A stretch of DNA of 64,000 nucleotides from an uncultured Lachnospiraceae bacterium. Its GTDB lineage: Bacteria; Bacillota; Clostridia; Lachnospirales; Lachnospiraceae. Made by a program: the position numbers and the translations under genes. Each line of letters opens with the position of its first letter. Positions within the stretch are counted from its first letter, which is position 1. Location of the stretch: the NCBI GenBank assembly GCA_947594855.1, contig CANQEL010000002.1, positions 168,438 through 232,437 on the forward strand. Direction: 5' to 3'. Below the pieces are notes generated by a model that was given only the letters and a program-made list of their open reading frames with translations, did not search any database and had not been told where the DNA came from. Shown here piece after piece: positions 12,390 to 20,627 of the stretch.

Positions 12390-12434
12390 TTTTTTCTTGA
12401 AATAACCAAAGTGTTGTGATAGAATAATCTAAGT

Positions 12435-12507
12435 GCCGTTATAGCACAGTAGGTAGTGCGACGCACTCGTAATGCGTAGGTCACCGGTTCGAATCCGGTT
12501 AACGGCT
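12435..12507 (+). tRNA. tRNA-Thr (anticodon CGT)
   Basis: All arms fold by eye. Acceptor stem GCCGTTA/TAACGGC (12435-12441 with 12500-12506), D stem GCAC/GTGC, anticodon stem ACGCA/TGCGT around the loop CTCGTAA, T stem ACCGG/CCGGT around TTCGAAT. The anticodon CGT reads ACG, threonine. CCA is not encoded. A terminator follows at once. Confidence 0.95.
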
Positions 12508-12509
12508 TA

Positions 12510-12547
12510 CCCTCAAACTTTTATTTTATAAGGGTTTGGGGGTTTTT
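12510..12547 (+). terminator. Rho-independent terminator after tRNA-Thr
   Basis: CCCTCAAAC (12510-12518) pairs with GTTTGGGGG (12534-12542), with one G-T wobble, and is followed by TTTTT. Confidence 0.85.
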
Positions 12548-12579
12548 GAATTATATAAAGACTGTAACGGGGGATTATA

Positions 12580-13284
12580 ATGGAAAATGTTATAAAAATA
12601 CAGGAACATTTCTGGATAATTGATGAAGGCGGTGTCCGTTCTTTTCTGTTTGAAGGAAAAGAAAAAGCTATGCTTATAGACACGGGTTTTGGTTCACTTC
12701 CGGTAAAAAATATAACGGAGGGACTGACTGATAAAGATGTATTTCTTGTAAATACGCATACGGATAAAGATCACACAGGATGCAATAAAGATTTTACAAC
12801 TATATATATGCATCCGGCTGAAATGGAGCATTATAAAAATGCGCTTCCTAAAGGATGCAGTATGAATAATGTGTTTCCGCTGTGGGAGGGTGATATAATT
12901 GATTTGGGATACTGGAGATTTGAAGTTGTACTAACGCCGGGACATACGCCGGGAAGCATAATGCTTCTGGAGCGGGATAAGAGAATGCTTATTTCAGGGG
13001 ATACGGTACAAGACGGAGATATTTTTATGTTTGGCGCAGGCCGTAATATAGAAGCATTTATGAGCAGTCTTGAAAAAGTAATATCAATGTCCGGTTCTTT
13101 TGATACAATATGGCCTTCTCATGGAAGCTGTCCCGTAGAGAAAAATATTGTTCCTGCAATTCTTTGCGGGGCTAAAGATTTACTGGCAGGAAAACTTGAA
13201 GAGCAGGAACCTCCATGGCCTATGCCGTGTAAAAAGTATGTGTGTGATGCGGCTGGATTTTTATATGATGGTAAGATACAATAG
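12580..13284 (+). CDS. MBL-fold metallo-hydrolase
   Basis: Cytosolic hydrolase of the metallo-beta-lactamase fold, 234 aa. Metal ligands in order: NTHTDKDHTG (the subfamily form HxDxDH instead of the usual HxHxDH), TPGHTPGS (His about 129), SGDTV (Asp about 147) and PSHG (His about 187). Members with the HxDxDH variant include glyoxalase-II-like and lactonase-like enzymes; the substrate is not predictable. GGGG precedes the ATG by about eight bases. The C-terminus ends shortly after the fold, with no added domain. It heads a short plus-strand run with the MATE exporter and carboxylesterase. Confidence 0.85.
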   Translation: MENVIKIQEHFWIIDEGGVRSFLFEGKEKAMLIDTGFGSLPVKNITEGLTDKDVFLVNTHTDKDHTGCNKDFTTIYMHPAEMEHYKNALPKGCSMNNVFPLWEGDIIDLGYWRFEVVLTPGHTPGSIMLLERDKRMLISGDTVQDGDIFMFGAGRNIEAFMSSLEKVISMSGSFDTIWPSHGSCPVEKNIVPAILCGAKDLLAGKLEEQEPPWPMPCKKYVCDAAGFLYDGKIQ

Positions 13285-13310
13285 AAAAAAGGATATTTAC
13301 GGGGGCAGTC

Positions 13311-14684
13311 ATGAAAATTAAAGAATATCTGGGAGATAGGACTTTTTACAGAAATACTGCAGTTATAGCGATTCCTATAGCGCTTCAGAGCCTTATTACA
13401 ATAGGAGTCAATCTGATTGACAATATTATGCTGGGTTCTCTGGGAGAGATACCGCTTTCCGCATCGTCTCTGGCGGTGCAGTACATAGGATTTTATAATA
13501 TATGCTGTATGGGGCTTGGAATGGGAGCATCGGTACTTGTATCAAGATTCTGGGGAATGAAGGATATTCCGTCCCTTAGAAAGACAATTACCCTTATGTT
13601 AAGATTTACAATTCTGATAGGAATGATATTTACGCTTACGGCAGCGATTATTCCGTCGGGAATTATGCATATGTATTCAAATGAAGGACCGGTTGTTGAA
13701 CAGGGGGTATTATATCTGAGGTGGTCAATACCCTGTTTTCTGCTTATGGGATTATCTACAACGTGTACTATCGCATTAAGAAGTATGGGGCAGACAAAAA
13801 TACCGCTTGTGGGTTCATGCGTTGCGTTTGGAATAAATATATTTGCCAACTGGATATTTATTTTTGGAAATCTTGGAGCTCCGCGTATGGAAATTGCGGG
13901 GGCTGCGCTTGGAACGCTTATAGCACGAATATTTGAATTTGCTTTTAACTGTGGATATCTTATGATAGTAGATAAGAAAGCCGGTTACAGGATAAAACAT
14001 CTGTTTATGCATTGCGGAGATATGATGCATGATTATGTTACGATAAGTATACCGGTACTCGTGAGTGATACGCTTTTGGGACTTGGCGTAAATGCAGTAG
14101 CAATGGTAATGGGGCGTATAGGTTCGGTATTTGTTGCCGCCAATGCGATTACTACGGTTACACAGCAGCTTAGCACGGTGCTTATTTCGGGAATATCACA
14201 GGCAGGATGTATTGTTACGGGACATTATCTTGGAGCCGGGGATTATGAAAAAGCAAAAAAACAGGGCTGGACATTTCTTATATTTGGTTTTGCCATAGGA
14301 ATGGCTGCCGGCATATTTATAATGGTAACGGGAGATTTCATAATAAGTTTCTATAATATTACTGATGAAACAAGGCGTATTGCTGGGGAACTTATGAAGG
14401 CTATAGGATTTATAGTTATTTTCCAGTCGGCCAATTCAATTATTACAAAAGGTGTGCTGCGTGGAGGAGGAGATACGAAGTGTCTTATGATTGCAGATAA
14501 TATATTCCTGTGGGTAATGTCAATACCGCTCGGATATCTTGCAGGACTGTATTTTCATATGCCGCCGTTCTGGATATATTTCTTCCTGAAAATTGACCAG
14601 TTTCTGAAAGCGTTCTGGTGTATATGGAGACTGAAAAGCGGTAAATGGATTAAAAAAATAAACGGCCACCCTGTGGCTGAATAA
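13311..14684 (+). CDS. MATE family efflux transporter
   Basis: Inner-membrane exporter of 457 aa with about 12 transmembrane helices in two homologous halves, driven by sodium or protons. The family start is clear: IAIPIALQSLITIGVNLIDNIMLGSLGE (residues about 18-45, helix 1 and the NxxD-like turn), and the second half begins near residue 240 with SIPVLVSDTLLGLGVNAVAMVMGRIG. GGGGG lies eight bases before the ATG. It follows the metallo-hydrolase by 26 bp and precedes the carboxylesterase by 16 bp, so the three probably form one operon, perhaps for export or breakdown of a xenobiotic; the substrate is unknown. Confidence 0.92.
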   Translation: MKIKEYLGDRTFYRNTAVIAIPIALQSLITIGVNLIDNIMLGSLGEIPLSASSLAVQYIGFYNICCMGLGMGASVLVSRFWGMKDIPSLRKTITLMLRFTILIGMIFTLTAAIIPSGIMHMYSNEGPVVEQGVLYLRWSIPCFLLMGLSTTCTIALRSMGQTKIPLVGSCVAFGINIFANWIFIFGNLGAPRMEIAGAALGTLIARIFEFAFNCGYLMIVDKKAGYRIKHLFMHCGDMMHDYVTISIPVLVSDTLLGLGVNAVAMVMGRIGSVFVAANAITTVTQQLSTVLISGISQAGCIVTGHYLGAGDYEKAKKQGWTFLIFGFAIGMAAGIFIMVTGDFIISFYNITDETRRIAGELMKAIGFIVIFQSANSIITKGVLRGGGDTKCLMIADNIFLWVMSIPLGYLAGLYFHMPPFWIYFFLKIDQFLKAFWCIWRLKSGKWIKKINGHPVAE

Positions 14685-14700
14685 TATAGGGGGATTTTAA

Positions 14701-16212
14701 ATGATAAGAGTAGCAAAAACTAAAAATGGTATTGTTGAAGGTATTCCTGCAGCGGACCCAAGGATAACGGCATTTAAGGGTATTCCGTTTGCAGCGCCTC
14801 CGGTAGGAGAGAACAGATGGCGCGCGCCGCAGCCCTGCAAAGACTGGGAAGGCGTTCTTAAGGCGTATTGTTTTGCACCTATAGCGATGCAGGACACTCC
14901 AGGACTGGGTGATGATATATACTGCCGTGAGTGGCACGTAGATCCTGATATTCCGATGAGTGAAGACTGTCTGTATCTTAATATATGGACAAGTGCAAAA
15001 AGTACGGATGAAAAACAGCCTGTAGTAGTATGGTATTATGGCGGAGGATTACAGTGGGGATATCCTTCAGAAATGGAATTTGACGGTGAGAGGCTTGCAA
15101 GGAGAGGAATAATTGTAGTAACTGTGAATTACAGAATAAATGTTTTTGGATTTATGGCGCATCCTGAACTTACAAGCAGACAGCCTGATGCACCTGCCAA
15201 TTTCGGAAGCCTTGACCAGCAGGCGGGACTAAGATGGGTTTATGATAATATTGCCGCTTTCGGCGGAGACCCTGACAATATTACGGTTGCAGGCCAGTCA
15301 GCAGGCGGCGGAAGCGTTATGAGCCAGATAACATGTCCTGCCAATTTTGATATTATTAAGAAAGCTATTGTACAGAGCGCAATGATACGCGACCCGTATG
15401 ATGACAATGGCGGTGTGGGTAAACCTGAGCCATTATGCGAAGCTGAAAAGAACGGACAGGATTTCCTTGAATTTATGGGAGTGTCAGGTATAGAGGAAGC
15501 AAGAAAACTGGATGCATTTTATATCCGCGCCAAATATGCAGAGTATGCCGCATCACACAGAAGAATGTTTACGGTACTTGACAACCGTTTCTGTACGGGA
15601 GATCCGCTTAAGCTGTTTGCAGAAGGAAAATGCGCAGATATCCCTGTGATGGCAGGAAATACCGCTGATGAATTTCCTAATATGATACCTGCAGATTCAA
15701 TGGAAGAATTTAAAGAAAAAGCAAAGCAGATATTTGGGGATAAGGCGGATGAATTTATAAAAGCAGCGTCTGAGGCAGGAAAGGATAAACCGCCGTATGC
15801 TAAGGTAAACGGGATTGAGTGTACTGTAAAAGCGCTTTTCAGAATGAGAAAAAAGGACTGCTATTATTACAGGTTTGATACAGACATACCGGGATATGAT
15901 AATCCGGGAACTTTTCATTCGTCTGAACTTTGGTTTTTCTTTGAAACGCTTGCAAAGTGCTGGCGCCCATTTAAGGGACGCCATTATGATCTTGCAAGAC
16001 AGATGTGTAATTACTGGAGTAATTTCGTAAAGACAGGCAATCCGAATGGCGTTGACAATGACGGAACTCCTATGCCGGAGTGGAAGCCTTACAGCGAGGC
16101 TTCTCCGTGTGATATGGTATTTGGTAAAAACGGCGCCGAACCTGACAATGCAAAGGATGATGATTTTAAGGAGTTTTTGATAAGGCATATTACCGGTAAA
16201 ATTGTAAGGTAA
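14701..16212 (+). CDS. Type B carboxylesterase (alpha/beta hydrolase)
   Basis: Cytosolic serine esterase of 503 aa, the usual size for the PnbA/carboxylesterase B family. The N-terminal signature FKGIPFAAPP (25-34) and EDCLYLNIW (88-96) are intact. The nucleophile is Ser200 in GQSAGGGS, the acid is likely Glu in GNTADEFPN (about 322), and the base His is in FHSSELWF (about 403). The oxyanion region reads YYGGGLQWG in place of the usual HGGG, a common variant. No signal peptide, so it acts on imported esters, possibly acetylated xylo-oligosaccharides given the xylanase nearby, but this is inference. GGGGG precedes the ATG. Serine acetyltransferase follows 11 bp later. Confidence 0.92.
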   Translation: MIRVAKTKNGIVEGIPAADPRITAFKGIPFAAPPVGENRWRAPQPCKDWEGVLKAYCFAPIAMQDTPGLGDDIYCREWHVDPDIPMSEDCLYLNIWTSAKSTDEKQPVVVWYYGGGLQWGYPSEMEFDGERLARRGIIVVTVNYRINVFGFMAHPELTSRQPDAPANFGSLDQQAGLRWVYDNIAAFGGDPDNITVAGQSAGGGSVMSQITCPANFDIIKKAIVQSAMIRDPYDDNGGVGKPEPLCEAEKNGQDFLEFMGVSGIEEARKLDAFYIRAKYAEYAASHRRMFTVLDNRFCTGDPLKLFAEGKCADIPVMAGNTADEFPNMIPADSMEEFKEKAKQIFGDKADEFIKAASEAGKDKPPYAKVNGIECTVKALFRMRKKDCYYYRFDTDIPGYDNPGTFHSSELWFFFETLAKCWRPFKGRHYDLARQMCNYWSNFVKTGNPNGVDNDGTPMPEWKPYSEASPCDMVFGKNGAEPDNAKDDDFKEFLIRHITGKIVR

Positions 16213-16223
16213 GGAGGATTATA

Positions 16224-17162
16224 ATGGATGATATAAATGATATTGTTTACAGCATTATTAATGATTATGAGCAGAAACGTACAATAGACAGGATGGATAT
16301 TTTTAATAAGCCTGATAAAAATATCATTATTGATATGGTTGATAAGTTGATTAGAATTGTTTATCCGGGATATTACAGGGAAAAAAATTATAAGGTAATT
16401 AATGTACAGAACAATATATCGGTTATTATTGAAGATGTGCTGTATAACCTGAAAAAACAGATTGAGATAGTGCTTAATAATACAGAATCAGACAGAGGCA
16501 GCAAAGAAGAAACAGAAGTTATTGCTGAAAAGATAAGCACGGAATTCCTTAAGACGATACCAAAGGTCAGGGAATATGTGGAAACTGATGTGCAGGCGGC
16601 ATTTGAGGGAGATCCTGCAGCCAAGAGCAGAGAGGAGATTATATTCTGCTATCCAGGACTTTATGCAATAACGGTGCAAAGGCTTGCGCATGAACTGTAT
16701 CTGCTTCATGTACCGCTGATTCCGCGTATTATGACAGAGGTTGCGCATTCACAGACCGGAATAGACATTCATCCGGGGGCGACCATAGGCAAATACTTTT
16801 TCATAGATCATGGAACCGGAATAGTAGTAGGAGAGACTACCGTTATAGGAGAACATGTAAAAGTATACCAGGGAGTTACGCTTGGAGCATTATCCACGAG
16901 AGGCGGACAGAATCTGAGGGATAAGAAACGTCATCCTACTATTGAAGATTATGTCACGATATATTCCGGAGCGTCAATCCTTGGCGGAGAGACAGTTATC
17001 GGAAATAATGTTGTTATAGGCGGTAATGCATTTATTACTACCTCGGTAACTGCCGGTACAAAGGTCAGTGTGAAAAATCCTGAACTGCAGCTTATGAAGG
17101 ATGATAATTCAATTCAGAAGATGGATTTGGAACAGGATGAACCGTGGTTTTATGTTATATAA
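16224..17162 (+). CDS. cysE: Serine O-acetyltransferase
   Basis: Makes O-acetylserine from serine and acetyl-CoA, the first step to cysteine. 312 aa, with a long helical N-terminal part (about 1-165) as in clostridial SAT enzymes and a left-handed beta-helix of hexapeptide repeats (about 175-300). The active-site segment GIDIHPGATIGKYFFIDHGTG contains the two catalytic His residues, followed by GVTLGALS and GGETVIGNNVVIGGNAFI. AAGGAGG precedes the ATG. Its tail (MKDDNSIQKMDLEQDEPWFYVI) ends in Ile, as needed for docking into cysteine synthase; cysK is not in this window. Confidence 0.93.
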   Translation: MDDINDIVYSIINDYEQKRTIDRMDIFNKPDKNIIIDMVDKLIRIVYPGYYREKNYKVINVQNNISVIIEDVLYNLKKQIEIVLNNTESDRGSKEETEVIAEKISTEFLKTIPKVREYVETDVQAAFEGDPAAKSREEIIFCYPGLYAITVQRLAHELYLLHVPLIPRIMTEVAHSQTGIDIHPGATIGKYFFIDHGTGIVVGETTVIGEHVKVYQGVTLGALSTRGGQNLRDKKRHPTIEDYVTIYSGASILGGETVIGNNVVIGGNAFITTSVTAGTKVSVKNPELQLMKDDNSIQKMDLEQDEPWFYVI

Positions 17163-17308
17163 TAATTATAGCAGTAAATCTTTATCTTTATAAATTAATA
17201 AAATTATAATAAAAAATAAATGCTTTATATACAAATAAACACGAAAAATATTATATAATAAAAATGTATTTTGCGTAAAATTAAAAAATAAAATACGGAG
17301 GGGATTTA

Positions 17309-19573
17309 ATGAAATTAAAGCAAAAGACAGCTTGCCTTCTTGCAGCAGCTATGGTTATCGCTTCATTTGGCGGTATTGGTACTGCACAAAATGCATCTGC
17401 GGCGCCTAAGACACCTAAGCTTAGTACTGCTAAAAAGACTGTAAGTCCTGGCAAGTCATTTACACTTAAGATTAAAAAGAAAGGTATTAAAGTTACTAAA
17501 ACAACATGGAAGACAAGTAAAAGTAAGATTGCTTCAGTTGCGAAGAAGTCTAAGACATCAGCGAAGATAAAGGCTAAAAAGGAAGGTTCTGCAAAAATTA
17601 CCGCTGTAGTAAAATATAAAGCGGGCGGCAAGAGCGCAAGTAAGAAACTTACATGCAAAGTTACTGTTAAAAATAGCGGAGCCAAAACACCCGTAAATAC
17701 GAATACTAATCAGGGTCAGAATACACCTCAGACACAGACCGCGGCTCCGACGCCTGTACCTACACCTGCACCATATTATTATGACTATGGATATTTTGCA
17801 ATGTATGATTGTGACAAGGCAGACAAGCAGGATAATGTTTTTGTAAACTTTGTATTGTCCGATTCATGGCAGATTAATACAAAATTATCTGCTATAGAGT
17901 CACTTGATTTTGAGGTTGATTCAACAAAAGAGCTTAATATTGATTTGTATGTTGCCGATTATGACTGCGATATGGCAAATGCCAAAAAGATTACAACAAT
18001 CACTACCAATGGAACAAGAGGTCAGGGTATATCGCTTACCGACGAGATTAAAGGTAATTCTGATATAGCGGCGCTTGATTCAACAAATAACGGAATGATA
18101 TCTTTTGGATTTGCAGCGCAGGAGACGTCAGGCCAGTTTGTAATTCATGATATGTATGTAAATTATTACAATAACAATAAAAAGCAGACGTCTCACCACA
18201 AAGCCGCAATCAGTGTTGTAACATCAGCGCTTGGTTCGGTAAAGACACAGTACAATGCAGATAAAAAGGCGGCTGATGACGCTGACCAGGATTTTAGCGA
18301 AACACTTGAAGATTATATGGCTAAGAAGCCGGAAGGCATGTTTGAGGCAAGGCCGAAAGATTCTTCGGCTGCAATTAATAATTACGACAGCCTTGCAAAG
18401 ATTACGGAAGCTAAAGGTTATAAGTTCGGTACATGCGTTACATATAACCAGATAAAGAATGACCCTGAATTCTGCAAGCTTCTTGCGCATCACTGCGACA
18501 GTATTACTGCAATGAATGAATTTAAGGCATATTCACTTCTGGATGAAGATGCTACGCTGGCTGAGTATGCGAAAAATCCTGATGATGAAACATGTATGCC
18601 TGTAATGAAATATGACAAGGCGGATTTCCTGTGTGAATGGGCGCGTGATAACGGACTTAAGATAAGGGGCCATGCTCTTGTATGGGATAATTCCATGGAA
18701 GAAAACCATAAGTGGTTCTTTACAAAAGGATATAAGCAGGACGGCGGTGAATATGCTTCTAATGAAATATGCCGTAAGAGGCTTGAATATTATGTTAACC
18801 AGGTTATGAGACATTTCCAGGAAAAATATCCTGATGTTGTATACTGCTGGGACGTAGTTAATGAAGGTATTGATGAAGGCAGCAGTGATAAGCTTAAAGT
18901 AAGACAGAGCCGTATGGGACAGAACCCGTTCTATTATCACTGCTCATCAGAAGCTAACGGAGCCGGTGACAATTATATTAAATTCACATTTGAATGTGCA
19001 TATGAAGCGCGTGAAAAGCTGATTGATGATGGTTTGCTTACTTCAAGGGATAAGATTGAACTTGTTTATAATGACTTTAATATTATAGATATCTATGGAG
19101 AAGCTAAACGGGGCTATGTAAAAAATCTGATTGCAGACCTCAACAGCGGTGATAAGCAGCTTGTTGATGCGGTAGGATGCCAGGGATATCTCGGAGGATA
19201 TCGGAAGCAGGAAGGATGTCTTGATCCCCAGTGGGTAACAAGGACAACCGAAACGATTAAAATGTTCTCCGATATGCAGCCAAGCGTACATGTACAGCTT
19301 ACCGAGATGGCAATGCGTAACTTTGATTATGACTACATGGATGAGCATGGAGATTATGCAGCTAAGCTGTTTGAAGGACTTGCAAATATCAATTCAGAAA
19401 CAAACAATGCTTTCACAAGTATGTCAATATGGGCATTCATAGACGACCCGGTTATGAACAAGGTTGAAGAGAGTTTTGACTATTGGCAGTATGGACCGTT
19501 CAGTGGAATGTTCGATGACGTGTACAGGGTTAAGCCTGCATTTGAAAATGCTTACAGGATACTTAGCCAGTAA
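17309..19573 (+). CDS. Secreted GH10 endo-1,4-beta-xylanase with N-terminal Ig-like domain
   Basis: Cuts the xylan backbone outside the cell. 754 aa. Signal peptide about 1-31 (ends QNASA-A). Next comes a strongly lysine-rich Big_2/Ig-like domain (about 35-120), a Thr/Pro/Gln linker (about 122-150), a beta-rich region of unassigned type (about 155-310, perhaps carbohydrate-binding), then the GH10 barrel (about 345-752). The barrel shows RGHALVWDN, the acid/base Glu in WDVVNEG (about 518) and the nucleophile Glu in VQLTEMAM (about 665). GGAGGGG precedes the ATG. It is a single-gene unit, closed by a strong terminator. The basic domain may bind the negatively charged wall. Confidence 0.94.
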   Translation: MKLKQKTACLLAAAMVIASFGGIGTAQNASAAPKTPKLSTAKKTVSPGKSFTLKIKKKGIKVTKTTWKTSKSKIASVAKKSKTSAKIKAKKEGSAKITAVVKYKAGGKSASKKLTCKVTVKNSGAKTPVNTNTNQGQNTPQTQTAAPTPVPTPAPYYYDYGYFAMYDCDKADKQDNVFVNFVLSDSWQINTKLSAIESLDFEVDSTKELNIDLYVADYDCDMANAKKITTITTNGTRGQGISLTDEIKGNSDIAALDSTNNGMISFGFAAQETSGQFVIHDMYVNYYNNNKKQTSHHKAAISVVTSALGSVKTQYNADKKAADDADQDFSETLEDYMAKKPEGMFEARPKDSSAAINNYDSLAKITEAKGYKFGTCVTYNQIKNDPEFCKLLAHHCDSITAMNEFKAYSLLDEDATLAEYAKNPDDETCMPVMKYDKADFLCEWARDNGLKIRGHALVWDNSMEENHKWFFTKGYKQDGGEYASNEICRKRLEYYVNQVMRHFQEKYPDVVYCWDVVNEGIDEGSSDKLKVRQSRMGQNPFYYHCSSEANGAGDNYIKFTFECAYEAREKLIDDGLLTSRDKIELVYNDFNIIDIYGEAKRGYVKNLIADLNSGDKQLVDAVGCQGYLGGYRKQEGCLDPQWVTRTTETIKMFSDMQPSVHVQLTEMAMRNFDYDYMDEHGDYAAKLFEGLANINSETNNAFTSMSIWAFIDDPVMNKVEESFDYWQYGPFSGMFDDVYRVKPAFENAYRILSQ

Positions 19574-19595
19574 TTAAAATAAGATATTATCAGAC

Positions 19596-19636
19596 GGATG
19601 TTTTGGGGAGATTCTCCCCGAAACATCCTGTTATTT
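19596..19636 (+). terminator. Terminator after the xylanase gene
   Basis: A 15-bp stem, GGATGTTTTGGGGAG (19596-19610) with CTCCCCGAAACATCC (19614-19628), one G-T wobble, three-base loop, then TGTTATTT. Confidence 0.85.
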
Positions 19637-19678
19637 GTGAAAAAATGGCTTAGTCAGGCACATTTTGATAATATATGC

Positions 19679-19707
19679 TTGACTTACTATAATACTAAAA
19701 GTATAAT
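19679..19707 (+). promoter_or_regulatory. Near-consensus promoter with internal palindrome, upstream of the RHH gene
   Basis: TTGACT (19679-19684), 17 bp, TATAAT (19702-19707). The inverted repeat ATACT-aaa-AGTAT (19692-19704) lies in the spacer and touches the -10, where a bound repressor would block polymerase. The first gene downstream encodes a ribbon-helix-helix protein, so self-repression is likely. Confidence 0.65.
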
Positions 19708-19739
19708 ATATTTAATAAATACAAATGGAGATGATATAG

Positions 19740-19913
19740 TTGGCAAGAACAGGAAGACCAAAAGGAACTAATAATAAAGAGATTATATGTTCAATGAGAA
19801 TGGATGCTGCTACCAAAGACAGGCTTGAGGCATACTGCAAGAAGATGAATATGGCAAAGTCAGAAGCTTTAAGACATGCTATTGATTTGCTTGCAGAAGA
19901 AGCTAAGTGCTAA
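19740..19913 (+). CDS. Small ribbon-helix-helix DNA-binding protein
   Basis: A 57-residue protein starting at TTG 19740, with GGAG nine bases upstream; an ATG just before it hits a stop after two codons. It reads MARTGRPKGTNN, then a beta strand (EIICSMRMD) and two helices (AATKDRLEAYCKKMNM and SEALRHAIDLLAEEA), the plan of the MetJ/Arc/CopG fold. Such proteins bind palindromes as dimers through the strand. It sits nine bases upstream of trmO and is likely in one transcript with trmO, hydG and hydF. No toxin gene is next to it, so a regulator role is more likely than an antitoxin role. Confidence 0.75.
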   Translation: MARTGRPKGTNNKEIICSMRMDAATKDRLEAYCKKMNMAKSEALRHAIDLLAEEAKC

Positions 19914-19922
19914 GGAGGCAGT

Positions 19923-20606
19923 ATGCAGCACAGCTTTAGGTGTATTGCAAGAATATATAATGACTATGATGTCAGATTCGGAATACCGAGACAAAGCGGC
20001 ATTATAGAGGATATTGAATCCAGAATTATATTTGAACCTGAGTACCGTAGTAAGGAAGCTGTGCGTGGATTAAGTGAATATACACATATCTGGTTAATCT
20101 GGTTGTTTTCCGAAACAGTGGGCGATAAATTCAGACCGACAGTCAGACCGCCCAAACTTGGAGGTAATAGAAGACTTGGAGTATTTGCAACCAGATCTCC
20201 TTTTAGACCCAATCCGATTGGGTTATCTTGTGTTACTCTGAAAAAGATTGAATTAGAGGGAGAAAACGGACCAGTTATATATGTCAAGGGTGCCGATATT
20301 ATGAATGGCACCCCTTTATTTGATATAAAACCGTATTTACCGTACACAGACTGCAGAAAGGATGCTTCAGGGGGATTTGCCAAAGGTTTTGGAGAAAAGA
20401 AACTTGTGGTTTCCTGTAATGAAGAGCTTGTATCCGGATTTGACAGCGGAAAAATAGAACAGCTTTTTAAGATACTGGAGCAGGATCCGAGGCCGGGATA
20501 CCACAATGAACCGGACAGGGTATATAGTTTTGAATTTGCAGGACTGAGGATAAAGTTTACTGTTAAAGATGATATTCTTACGGTATGTGATGTACAGTAT
20601 AAGTAG
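19923..20606 (+). CDS. trmO: tRNA (N6-threonylcarbamoyladenosine-37-N6)-methyltransferase TrmO
   Basis: SAM-dependent enzyme that methylates t6A37 in threonine tRNAs; formerly TsaA/YaeB. 227 aa. Motifs: FGIPRQSG (about 19), FSETVGDKFRPTVRPPKLGGNRRLGVFATRSPFRPNPIGLS as a block (about 60-105, family hallmark), and DIKPYLPYTD (about 138). TAAGGAGG ends the previous gene and serves as its ribosome site. In E. coli this is a stand-alone tRNA modification gene; here it is placed directly before the hydrogenase maturases. Some TrmO-like proteins in anaerobes sit with metal-cofactor genes, so a second role is possible but unproven. Confidence 0.92.
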   Translation: MQHSFRCIARIYNDYDVRFGIPRQSGIIEDIESRIIFEPEYRSKEAVRGLSEYTHIWLIWLFSETVGDKFRPTVRPPKLGGNRRLGVFATRSPFRPNPIGLSCVTLKKIELEGENGPVIYVKGADIMNGTPLFDIKPYLPYTDCRKDASGGFAKGFGEKKLVVSCNEELVSGFDSGKIEQLFKILEQDPRPGYHNEPDRVYSFEFAGLRIKFTVKDDILTVCDVQYK

Positions 20607-20627
20607 ATGGAAAGGGAGACGAAAATT

